A stretch of 64,000 bases of DNA from Phytophthora colocasiae (Eukaryota; Oomycota; Peronosporomycetes; Peronosporales; Peronosporaceae): the NCBI GenBank assembly GCA_018806915.1, contig JAGKQI010000020.1:868001-932000 (forward strand). Reading direction: 5' to 3'. Positions 56,261-64,000 of the stretch are shown one piece after another (position 1 is the first letter of the stretch; each line of letters begins with the position of its first letter). The notes under the pieces were generated by a model that saw only the letters and a list, made by a program, of their open reading frames with translations, did not search any database and was not told where the DNA came from. The translations under genes were made by a program, and so were the position numbers.

Positions 56261-56638
56261 TTCGACCATGTCAACAACTTCAACAAGCTGCATACCAGTC
56301 AACCGAAATGCTGTGTGGTCCTCCTCGGTTGACTGGTCACCCAACACCCAGTTCCCGTCAGCTACAAAATCCCCAGACGAATCACCAGAGAAACTACTAT
56401 CAGAGTCGGGCGAATCGATATATTCACGAAGTTCCTCAAGTGATATACTACGGGACTCCAGTTCAACCGAGCTATCGTGAAACGCCAAGGCTTCCATCGA
56501 ATCGACAACACGAAATGCCACCTTACTACTTGTACGCCGGACAACAGCTCCCAAATTTCCAGACAACTTCGGATCATAGCAGGCCGAACCGTCGACAACT
56601 TCTGTATTTCTCTCCACTTTAACCGTTCGCAAATACAT
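56210..56638 (-). CDS. Acidic Ser/Asp-rich ORF in the repeat unit, minus strand, copy 1
   Basis: 142 codons from ATG: MYLRTVKVERNTEVVDG, then ELESRSISLEELREYIDS and an acidic Ser run (PDSDSSFSGDSSGDF). Open in all three copies (59,074-59,502 and 61,899-62,360), with changes such as S to P. A paralogous piece lies on the same strand about 570 bp upstream. Unknown family; may be one exon of a longer gene. Confidence 0.4.
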   Translation of the reverse strand: MYLRTVKVERNTEVVDGSACYDPKLSGNLGAVVRRTSSKVAFRVVDSMEALAFHDSSVELESRSISLEELREYIDSPDSDSSFSGDSSGDFVADGNWVLGDQSTEEDHTAFRLTGMQLVEVVDMVETSELASDFQRILRGQP

Positions 56639-57893
56639 GTCATCGTTGCAATTACCTAAGTGCGCTTACATGATATCGTTCTTCACTCTTCATTTCAGCG
56701 CTGATTTATCGGTCGTTGCAGTTGTTAGGCAGTTTTATTTGCAGTGGCCACTTCAATGCGTCGTGAACCTTGCAAAATATCCGACGTTCAGAGACAGTGG
56801 GTGCTAGATGATGCCGAGACCAAAACGCGAGCCGCGTCATTCGATTCCACTGCCGAGTGTATGCCGACTCCGCGAGAGTAACATCCAACCGTGAACAAAT
56901 GAGGACACCGATTAATCGAGCTGAGCCAACATGACCGGAGTGGCTTGGATCCGTAGCTGTTGTGCTGCCAGCTGCCAATCTCAGGAAATTGTGGGACGGC
57001 ACGAGCAGCGTTAGCCAAGGCTCCAACAGAGCATCGTGACATCCGTAGATTCCGCTGCTTTAACCAACGGGGCAACTTGAGCAACCAGGCAGGAGTTCTG
57101 AACGTCCTCTGTGAGCTCCGCGAGCCCAGCACATCCTTCTCGCATTGCATCAAGTGATCTACTATGGGACTCCAGTTCAACCGTGCTATCGTCAAAGTCC
57201 AACGCTTCCAGCTACTCGACAATCTTCACACGAACGGCCACCTTGCTATTTGTACGCCGGACAACAGCTCCCGGATTTCCAGTCAACCTCAGACCAAAGT
57301 GGACTGAATTCGACCGTTACTGACGTCTGCATGTCTCTCCAGTTTAAATGTTCCATGACATACCATGTCGTATGTCATGAAGTATACTAAGAAATCGAAA
57401 TCGTTGTTATATTATTGCGGCTTAATTCCGCGCAAATGTTCGTGTTCGTAGAGCCAATCGGGTGTGAGAAAATCTAATAGGATGATGTAAGAGAAACAAC
57501 TTTATAGCAACTTTACAGCAACTAAAGCTCTTTGCACACTCTTATACACCCGAAACCTAAACCTGCCAACCCCTGGTTTGGGCTGTAGATGACGCGATTT
57601 AGTCCACCGCGACGGCTTCGCTTCGCACGCCGACGTTCTCGTTGATCCGGGAGGTATGCCGCTAGTCGTTCAAAGCTGCGCTTGGTCTTACCTGTCGTAG
57701 GCAGGCAATGTTGGAAATTTGGTGTATAATGCATCATTCGTGCATAGCGAGGTCCAGTACAGGTGGAATTGACATAACGGACAGAGTTGTTTTTCGACTC
57801 AAAAATAAAATGGACACCTCTAAGAGTCCAGTTTACCACCTGGCCAAATACTGCAAAAACCACTTGTATAAAAAACTGGCCTACGTTGTGTGA

Positions 57894-58157
57894 TCAAGAA
57901 ACAAGCAAAACAAGTCCATCTTTATCAGCTATAATCTCAATGCGCTGTTGCAAAAGGGATATTAACTCGTGAAGTAGGATAAATCTATTGTTATCTGGAA
58001 TGTCTGGTAGTATCTTCAAATTTCTTTTAAAAATCATTAAACTACAATTAATGAGTTTCTGTACTCGCAGGATGGGGGTCGCTGCCGACGTCTTGCTTGC
58101 ATGAATTCGTGGCCGTTTGGGACTGCGGCAATTCTGAAGACTTGCAGAAGATGCCAA
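57894..58157 (-). CDS. Unrecognised minus-strand ORF, copy 1
   Basis: 87 codons: basic SPKRPRIHASKTSAATP, then the LINCSLMIFKRNLKILPDIP helix-like stretch. Same as in 60,757-61,020. The minus strand continues in 57,522-57,863 with NWTLRGVHFIFESKNNSVRY and an Arg-rich end (RERRRAKRSRRGG), perhaps after a short intron. Confidence 0.4.
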   Translation of the reverse strand: MASSASLQNCRSPKRPRIHASKTSAATPILRVQKLINCSLMIFKRNLKILPDIPDNNRFILLHELISLLQQRIEIIADKDGLVLLVS

Positions 58158-58233
58158 GGTTTGTTTAACGGTGTTATCAGAAGTAACTTCTTCGCTAGTT
58201 AGCTTTGTTTGTTTACTTTCACTTTTGCTCGGG

Positions 58234-58960
58234 ATGGCAACAGTCTATCGGCATGACCGCCGACTCGGCCTTATCGCTGTAGGTAAACGCAGGGAAGTTA
58301 GCCACATCCAGCTTCGTCAACATGAACAATATTTCTTTGTGGTTTACTTCTTTGATGAATTTCCCTATTTCCCTTTAACTTCACTACAAAACAAAATTAA
58401 GCTTGGACTTGGAAGCGTTATTCCGGAGTACTTTGATGGTGAATTTCTTCTGGTTGGAAACGGTTCACGACAATTGTTATCTCGTGAAAAGGGAATTCCT
58501 GTGGAAAATGTGTATCTACGACTGGAAAAATTGACTACCGATCCGCGCCTGAGGAGTTTTTGGAAAGTTTTCGTAATAAATGGATGCAGTCTGAATTTTA
58601 CAACAAAATGGATTCAAAACAAAACGCAGAGTATGGTGATCTAACGTGGGCCATTTGTATCTGGAATAGTCTACTCGATTCCAGACCAGAGGACAAACGG
58701 GATTTACGCTTTGCACTGTGGACCATTGGAATACTTTACTGGAACTTACGAAGGGCCCTAGTTTGTATTGAAGGTTAAGCGGAGATGCGACATTTATGGT
58801 CGTTATACGACTCACCGTTCTGCAACGGGTCCTCTGAGCATAGCAGGCGGTGTTGCGTTTCTGTTTGGATTGGAAGTGGAATACAATGATACGGTTGAAG
58901 CTGAGTCCCTTTTATTGGCAAAATTAACAGATCTTGGATTTGTCTCATATAACGGTGTCT
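58234..58960 (+). pseudogene. Unrecognised gene in the repeat unit, plus strand, frame-broken (copy 2)
   Basis: Starts MATVYRHDRRLGLIAVGKRR and reads clearly as protein (HEQYFFVVYFFDEFPYF, IPVENVYLRLEKLT) to about 58,555. The plausible continuation is in a second frame (FRNKWMQSEFYNKM, NAEYGDLTWAICIW), then a third part (VKRRCDIYGRY, GPLSIAGGVAFLFGLEVEY) returns to the first frame. Equivalent frames occur in copies 1 (55,391 on) and 3 (61,096 on). The base at GAGTATGGTGAT differs by one nucleotide in all three copies, so only copy 2 keeps that frame. No known domain seen. Confidence 0.5.
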
Positions 58961-59073
58961 GAAACTCAAAGTCGTTCACTGGAGCATTTCACCTTCAATG
59001 AGAAGTCGTTACCCCTTATCCACGATGGTTTTTGCACTTTACGATTTGCCTTCCGGGTTGCCAGAGAAAAGGT

Positions 59074-59502
59074 CTACGGTTGACCACGAAGAATCCGTTG
59101 AAAATCCGATGCCAGCTCAGATGTTTCTGACCATGTCAACAATTCAATAAGCTGCATACCAGTCAACCGAAATGCTGTGTGGACCTCCTCGGTTGACTGG
59201 TCACCCAACACCCAGTTCCCGTCAGCTACAAAATCCCCAGACGAATCACCAGAGAAACTACTATCAGAGTCGGGCGAATCGATATATTCACGAAGTTCCT
59301 CAAGTGATATACTACGGGACTCCAGTTCAACCGGGCTATCGTGAAACGCCAAGGCTTCCATCGAATCGACAACACGAAATGCCACCTTACTACTTGTACG
59401 CCGGACAACAGCTCCCAAATTTCCAGACAACTTCGGATCATAGCAGGCCGAACCGTCGACAACTTCTGTATTTCTCTCCACTTTAACCGTTCGCAAATAC
59501 AT
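59074..59502 (-). CDS. Acidic Ser/Asp-rich ORF, copy 2
   Basis: Same ORF as 56,210-56,638, 142 codons, with small changes near its C-terminus (ELLTWSETSEL). Confidence 0.4.
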   Translation of the reverse strand: MYLRTVKVERNTEVVDGSACYDPKLSGNLGAVVRRTSSKVAFRVVDSMEALAFHDSPVELESRSISLEELREYIDSPDSDSSFSGDSSGDFVADGNWVLGDQSTEEVHTAFRLTGMQLIELLTWSETSELASDFQRILRGQP

Positions 59503-60756
59503 GTCATCGTTGCAATTACCTAAGTGCGCTTACATGATATCGTTCTTCACTCTTCATTTCAGCGCTGATTTATCGGTCGTTGCAGTTGTTAGGCAGTTTT
59601 ATTTGCAGTGGCCACTTCAATGCGTCGTGAACCTTGCAAAATATCCGACGTTCAGAGACAGTGGGTGCTAGATGATGCCGAGACCAAAACGCGAGCCGCG
59701 TCATTCGATTCCACTGCCGAGTGTATGCCGACTCCGCGAGAGTAACATCCAACCGTGAACAAATGAGGACACCGATTAATCGAGCTGAGCCAACATGACC
59801 GGAGTGGCTTGGATCCGTAGCTGTTGTGCTGCCAGCTGCCAATCTCAGGAAATTGTGGGACGGCACGAGCAGCGTTAGCCAAGGCTCCAACAGAGCATCG
59901 TGACATCCGTAGATTCCGCTGCTTTAACCAACGGGGCAACTTGAGCAACCAGGCAGGAGTTCTGAACGTCCTCTGTGAGCTCCGCGAGCCCAGCACATCC
60001 TTCTCGCATTGCATCAAGTGATCTACTATGGGACTCCAGTTCAACCGTGCTATCGTCAAAGTCCAACGCTTCCAGCTACTCGACAATCTTCACACGAACG
60101 GCCACCTTGCTATTTGTACGCCGGACAACAGCTCCCGGATTTCCAGTCAACCTCAGACCAAAGTGGACTGAATTCGACCGTTACTGACGTCTGCATGTCT
60201 CTCCAGTTTAAATGTTCCATGACATACCATGTCGTATGTCATGAAGTATACTAAGAAATCGAAATCGTTGTTATATTATTGCGGCTTAATTCCGCGCAAA
60301 TGTTCGTGTTCGTAGAGCCAATCGGGTGTGAGAAAATCTAATAGGATGATGTAAGAGAAACAACTTTATAGCAACTTTACAGCAACTAAAGCTCTTTGCA
60401 CACTCTTATACACCCGAAACCTAAACCTGCCAACCCCTGGTTTGGGCTGTAGATGACGCGATTTAGTCCACCGCGACGGCTTCGCTTCGCACGCCGACGT
60501 TCTCGTTGATCCGGGAGGTATGCCGCTAGTCGTTCAAAGCTGCGCTTGGTCTTACCTGTCGTAGGCAGGCAATGTTGGAAATTTGGTGTATAATGCATCA
60601 TTCGTGCATAGCGAGGTCCAGTACAGGTGGAATTGACATAACGGACAGAGTTGTTTTTCGACTCAAAAATAAAATGGACACCTCTAAGAGTCCAGTTTAC
60701 CACCTGGCCAAATACTGCAAACCACTTGTATAAAAAAACTGGCCTACGTTGTGTGA

Positions 60757-61191
60757 TCAAGAAACAAGCAAAACAAGTCCATCTTTATCAGCTATAATCT
60801 CAATGCGCTGTTGCAAAAGGGATATTAACTCGTGAAGTAGGATAAATCTATTGTTATCTGGAATGTCTGGTAGTATCTTCAAATTTCTTTTAAAAATCAT
60901 TAAACTACAATTAATGAGTTTCTGTACTCGCAGGATGGGGGTCGCTGCCGACGTCTTGCTTGCATGAATTCGTGGCCGTTTGGGACTGCGGCAATTCTGA
61001 AGACTTGCAGAAGATGCCAAGGTTTGTTTAACGGTGTTATCAGAAGTAACTTCTTCGCTAGTTAGCTTTGTTTGTTTACTTTCACTTTGCTCAGGATGAC
61101 AACAGTCTATCGGCATGACCGCCGACTCGGCCTTATCGCTGTAGGTAAACGCAGGGAAGTTAGCCACATCCAGCTTCGTCAACATGAACAA
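60757..61191 (-). CDS. Unrecognised minus-strand ORF spanning the copy 2/copy 3 junction
   Basis: 144 codons ending PDIPDNNRFILLHELISLLQ, then IEIIADKDGLVLL. The C-terminal 87 residues recur at 57,894-58,157, and a decayed relative is at 28.86-29.06 kb, so this segment has coding history. Its N-terminal part reads antisense through the start of copy 3 and is probably not real. A further frame next to it (60,386-60,700; GQVVNWTLRGVHFIFESKNN) may be the next exon. Confidence 0.4.
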   Translation of the reverse strand: MFMLTKLDVANFPAFTYSDKAESAVMPIDCCHPEQSESKQTKLTSEEVTSDNTVKQTLASSASLQNCRSPKRPRIHASKTSAATPILRVQKLINCSLMIFKRNLKILPDIPDNNRFILLHELISLLQQRIEIIADKDGLVLLVS

Positions 61192-62054
61192 TATTTCTTT
61201 GTGGTTTACTTCTTTGATGAATTTCCCTATTTCCCTTTAACTTCACTACAAAACAAAATTAAGCTTGGACTTGGAAGCGTTATTCCGGAGTACTTTGATG
61301 GTGAATTTCTTCTGGTTGGAAACGGTTCACGACAATTGTTATCTCGTGAAAAGGGAATTCCTGTGGAAAATGTGTATCTACGACTGGAAAAATTGACTAC
61401 CGATCCGCGCCTGAGGAGTTTTTGGAAAGTTTTCGTAATAAATGGATGCAGTCTGAATTTTACAACAAAATGGATTCAAAACAAAACGCAGAGTATGGGA
61501 TCTAACGTGGGCCATTTGTATCTGGAATAGTCTACTCGATTCCAGACCAGAGGACAAACGGGATTTACGCTTTGCACTGTGGACCATTGGAATACTTTAC
61601 TGGAACTTACGAAGGGCCCTAGTTTGTATTGAAGGTTAAGCGGAGATGCGACATTTATGGTCGTTATACGACTCACCGTTCTGCAACGGGTCCTCTGAGC
61701 ATAGCAGGCGGTGTTGCGTTTCTGTTTGGATTGGAAGTGGAATACAATGATACGGTTGAAGCTGAGTCCCTTTTATTGGCAAAATTAACAGATCTTGGAT
61801 TGTCTCATATAACGGTGTCTGAAACTCAAAGTCGTTCACTGGAGCATTTCACCTTCAATGAGAAGTCGTTACCCCTTATCCACGATGGTTTTTGCACTTT
61901 ACGATTTGCCTTCCGGTTGCCAGAGAAAAGGTCTACGGTTGACCACGAAGAATCCGTTGAAAATCCGATGCCAGCTCAGATGTTTCGACCATGTCAACAA
62001 TTCAATAAGCTGCATACCAGTCAACCGAAATGCTGTGTGGTCCTCCTCGGTTGA
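61096..62054 (+). pseudogene. Same unrecognised gene, copy 3
   Basis: ATG context changed (GGATGACAAC). The first frame runs to 61,530; the downstream part (from 61,629) is open to 62,054. GAGTATGGGAT has lost one base relative to copy 2. Confidence 0.5.
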
Positions 62055-62360
62055 CTGGTCACCCAACACCCAGTTCCCGTCAGCTACAAAATCCCCAGAC
62101 GAATCACCAGAGAAACTACTATCAGAGTCGGGCGAATCGATATATTCACGAAGTTCCTCAAGTGATATACTACGGGACTCCAGTTCAACCGGGCTATCGT
62201 GAAACGCCAAGGCTTCCATCGAATCGACAACACGAAATGCCACCTTACTACTTGTACGCCGGACAACAGCTCCCAAATTTCCAGACAACTTCGGATCATA
62301 GCAGGCCGAACCGTCGACAACTTCTGTATTTCTCTCCACTTTAACCGTTCGCAAATACAT
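61899..62360 (-). CDS. Acidic Ser/Asp-rich ORF, copy 3
   Basis: Same ORF, 153 codons, with a C-terminus altered by an indel. The neighbouring upstream part of the unit is lost at the gypsy-type insertion. Confidence 0.4.
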   Translation of the reverse strand: MYLRTVKVERNTEVVDGSACYDPKLSGNLGAVVRRTSSKVAFRVVDSMEALAFHDSPVELESRSISLEELREYIDSPDSDSSFSGDSSGDFVADGNWVLGDQSTEEDHTAFRLTGMQLIELLTWSKHLSWHRIFNGFFVVNRRPFLWQPEGKS

Positions 62361-62759
62361 GTCATCGTTGCAATTACCTAAGTGCGCTTACATGATATCG
62401 TTCTTCACTCTTCATTTCAGCGCTGATTTATCGGTCGTTGCAGTTGTTAGGCAGTTTTATTTGCAGTGGCCACTTCAATGCGTCGTGAACCTTGCAAAAT
62501 ATCCGACGTTCAGAGACAGTGGGTGCTAGATGATGCCGAGACCAAAACGCGAGCCGCGTCATTCGATTCCACTGCCGAGTGTATGCCGACTCCGCGAGAG
62601 TAACATCCAACCGTGAACAAATGAGGACACCGATTAATCGAGCTGAGCCAACATGACCGGTGTAACGGGGTTACACGGCGCTGTGCGCCTTGGCTACAGT
62701 TGGTGTGGTATACACCATCCAGGTCACAAGTCACAGATCTGTGTACGACACATAAGCGT

Positions 62760-63728
62760 ATGCCAGAAGCATACGCTCACTTGACTCCGAGTCAGTGGGA
62801 CACGCTTAACAAGCTTACGTCCTTGGTGGGCCCTGATGGAATGGCACACCTTGCGTCCCAAGGACCGGAGGCCGTCAACGCACGCCTCGAGGCATTTGCC
62901 TCGTACGAAAACGCTCTCGTTGAGCACATCCAACGGAATGTAAAAGGAGTTAACCCCGCTCCGAGAGCTAAGCCCGTCACGCTCAGCGTGAAGACCTTTC
63001 ACGGGCACGAAGGAGAGAACCTCCTACTGTGGACCCGAGAGGTCGAAATGGCCATGGGAGCCGCTATGCTTCAGTTGTAAGGCCAACGCGTGGCGTTCGC
63101 CATCTCTAAGCTCGAAGGTCGAGCACGAGAATGGGCCTTGACGTCTGGGACGTCGGTAGAAATGGCCTTCCCCACTTGGGGTGAGCTTAAGGCCAAGCTT
63201 ACTCAAGTGTTTGCTCCACCTAACCAGGCGTATCGCGTGCGGTCACGCTTCCTTGCTTGCCGTCAGGGCAAAAAGGACCTGGTGGACTATGTCCAGGAGC
63301 TGCGCACGCTCATTGCCGGCATGGCTGCCGATCCTCTACCTGAGGTGGTCACCGTGACTATCTTCATGGAAGGTTTGCGAGCTGGCGTGGCCAGGACGGA
63401 GGCATTCCGTCAGAATCCTCGCACCTTCGAGGACGCTGTCAGCGTGGCATTGAATGCTGAACACAACTTTAAGTTGTCGAGGGTCGGTGCTAACAGCACA
63501 GGGTCCGGGGGACCCGAGCCCATGGACCTCAGCTATGCTGAAGATGAAGTAGCCCAGCTACGAGCTGCGGTGCAGCGTATGAGTACTCGTCGGTGCTACA
63601 CGTGTGGTAGTCCCACACACCTGAGGCCCAATTGCCCTCTGCGCAAAGAGCGTGCCGGCCAGACTGGTCGCAACCCTGCCGCGGGTCCCGCTTCGGGCTC
63701 TGCCCAGGGAAACGACGGCTCCCAGTAG
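62760..63728 (+). pseudogene. gag: Gag of the second gypsy element, one nonsense codon
   Basis: ATG 62,760 opens [23 protein letters not shown] at 63,078 interrupts the frame after AAMLQL, and the same frame goes on with QRVAFAISKLEGRAREWAL, so a single substitution explains it. The central retrotransposon gag domain (FLACRQGKKDLVDYVQELRT) is normal. It ends with one CX2CX4HX4C zinc knuckle (CYTCGSPTHLRPNC) and TAG 63,726. It would assemble particles if intact. Confidence 0.88.
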
Positions 63729-63748
63729 ACGCGGGGCGATCTACTGGG
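63707..63748 (+). promoter_or_regulatory. Predicted -1 ribosomal frameshift cassette, gag-pol
   Basis: GGGAAAC (63,707-63,713) is in exact phase (gag codons GGA AAC). A 7-nt spacer GACGGCT follows, then CCCAGTAGA (63,721-63,729) pairs perfectly with TCTACTGGG (63,740-63,748) around a 10-nt loop. The gag TAG is inside the stem. The -1 frame is open from the heptamer to the window end and encodes protease. Confidence 0.85.
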
Positions 63749-64000
63749 GAAGAACTGAGTTCTGCAGTGCGTGAGAGGCACTGGGGCTCAGCCCCGAAGA
63801 GCTCCGTGCTTTTGAACACGGAACGTGTGAGTAAGCAGGGCTTGCTGGTCGTCCATGTGGACGTGAAGGGCTTCGAGAAGCCGTGGATCGTGTTGATCGA
63901 ATCAGGAGCGTCTGGCAACTACGTCAGACGCTGCACCGTTGAGGGAAGTCAGCAACATGCTGAGGCGCTTCGAGCGCGAAGAGGTGACACCGTCACTGTC
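63714..64000 (+). CDS. pol: Start of pol: aspartic protease, partial, active-site Asp replaced
   Basis: In the -1 frame after GGGAAAC. It encodes VSKQGLLVVHVDVKGFEKPW, then VLIESGASGNYVRRCTVEG. The family has DSGA or DTGA at the catalytic site; here the codon is GAA (Glu). The protease should therefore be weak or dead. The rest of pol is outside the window. Confidence 0.8.

Larger units (their letters stand above)
55319..58162. repeat. Tandem 2.85-kb repeat, copy 1
   Basis: 2844 bp; the same sequence restarts at 58,163. Its first 60-70 bp are more diverged from the later copies, the rest is nearly identical. Relative to copies 2 and 3 it lacks 18 bp after 55,648 (in frame, six codons). Confidence 0.93.
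58163..61025. repeat. Tandem 2.86-kb repeat, copy 2
   Basis: 2863 bp, head-to-tail with copies 1 and 3. It has single-base insertions relative to both (near 58,940, 59,056 and 59,128). Confidence 0.95.
61026..62660. repeat. Tandem repeat, copy 3, truncated
   Basis: Matches the first 1.6 kb of copies 1 and 2 and breaks after ACATGACCGG at 62,660, where TGTAACGGGGTTACA of a gypsy-type element begins. Confidence 0.95.
62661..64000 (+). mobile_element. Second Ty3/gypsy element, 5' part only
   Basis: Begins with TGTAACGGGGTTACA where tandem copy 3 breaks. Gag, a frameshift cassette and the start of protease follow and run off the window. Only about 100 bp lie between the TG end and the gag ATG, too short for a complete LTR plus leader, so the 5' LTR is truncated or internally deleted. 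It is a different lineage from the 16-kb element: other gag, single zinc knuckle, no GATC enrichment. Confidence 0.85.

Noticed and set aside
56788..57222. 144-codon minus-strand ORF in the tandem unit (repeated at 59,652)
   Set aside because: Its frame overlaps a better candidate (57,011-57,202) that is similar to the acidic ORF; its composition (many W, R, S, C) looks like a shifted frame.
1..64000. Secreted effector genes (RxLR or Crinkler type)
   Set aside because: I looked for a signal peptide followed by RxLR-EER or LFLAK/HVLV motifs and found none; the only clear signal peptide belongs to the giant gene.
1..64000. tRNA and rRNA genes
   Set aside because: No cloverleaf with matching T-arm and acceptor and no rRNA signature noticed on either strand; the TTTGAATCC near 34,742 is part of the frameshift hairpin.

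Overview
The window looks like nuclear DNA of an oomycete, probably Phytophthora or a close relative. The evidence is tightly packed genes (95 bp between two convergent stops), short introns with GTAAGT/GTATGT-type donors, Ty3/gypsy elements carrying an extra RNase H and a chromodomain, a Helitron Rep/helicase, and small decayed multicopy ORFs. Placement to genus is inference; no rRNA or tRNA gene is visible.

Layout. 0.2-28.0 kb is stable host DNA. It holds an RCL1-like ribosome biogenesis gene (+) facing a very large four-exon gene (-). Joining that gene's exons keeps frame and predicts an 8804-residue secreted or membrane protein with a signal peptide, cadherin/CSPG-like repeats, roughly 60 IPT/TIG repeats, a cysteine-rich GCC2/GCC3-type block, about ten membrane segments and a cytosolic tail. 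28.0-29.7 kb is a graveyard: a truncated LTR, a diverged relative of a repeat found again at 57-61 kb, and an exact 30-bp direct repeat.

29.75-51.8 kb is a Helitron-type Rep-helicase gene on the minus strand, decayed by two stops and two frameshifts. It is split by a 16,172-bp LTR retrotransposon (30,893-47,064) with a 4-bp target duplication (GTAT). That element has long LTRs full of GATC-rich tandem arrays, a gag with zinc knuckles, a likely -1 ribosomal frameshift site at the gag stop, pol (protease, RT, RNase H, a second RNase H, integrase with chromodomain), a 21-bp GGATCC array, and a 1056-codon coiled-coil ORF on the opposite strand between pol and the 3' LTR. The antisense gene, and the GATC/GGATCC enrichment that runs through coding and non-coding parts alike, are the most unusual things here. 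Pol is broken by many frame changes although the two LTRs are almost identical.

51.8-55.3 kb holds a small three-exon gene divergent from the Helitron Rep (possible accessory ssDNA-binding protein), fragments of a Cys-motif ORF, a NAM-associated-like protein and a purple acid phosphatase, and a 100-bp foldback. 55.3-62.66 kb is a 2.84-2.86 kb unit in three tandem copies, the third cut by a second Ty3/gypsy element (62,661 to the window end). That element's gag also ends in a textbook -1 frameshift cassette (GGGAAAC, 7-nt spacer, 9-bp hairpin) leading into protease.

No CRISPR, operon, phage or bacterial feature is present.
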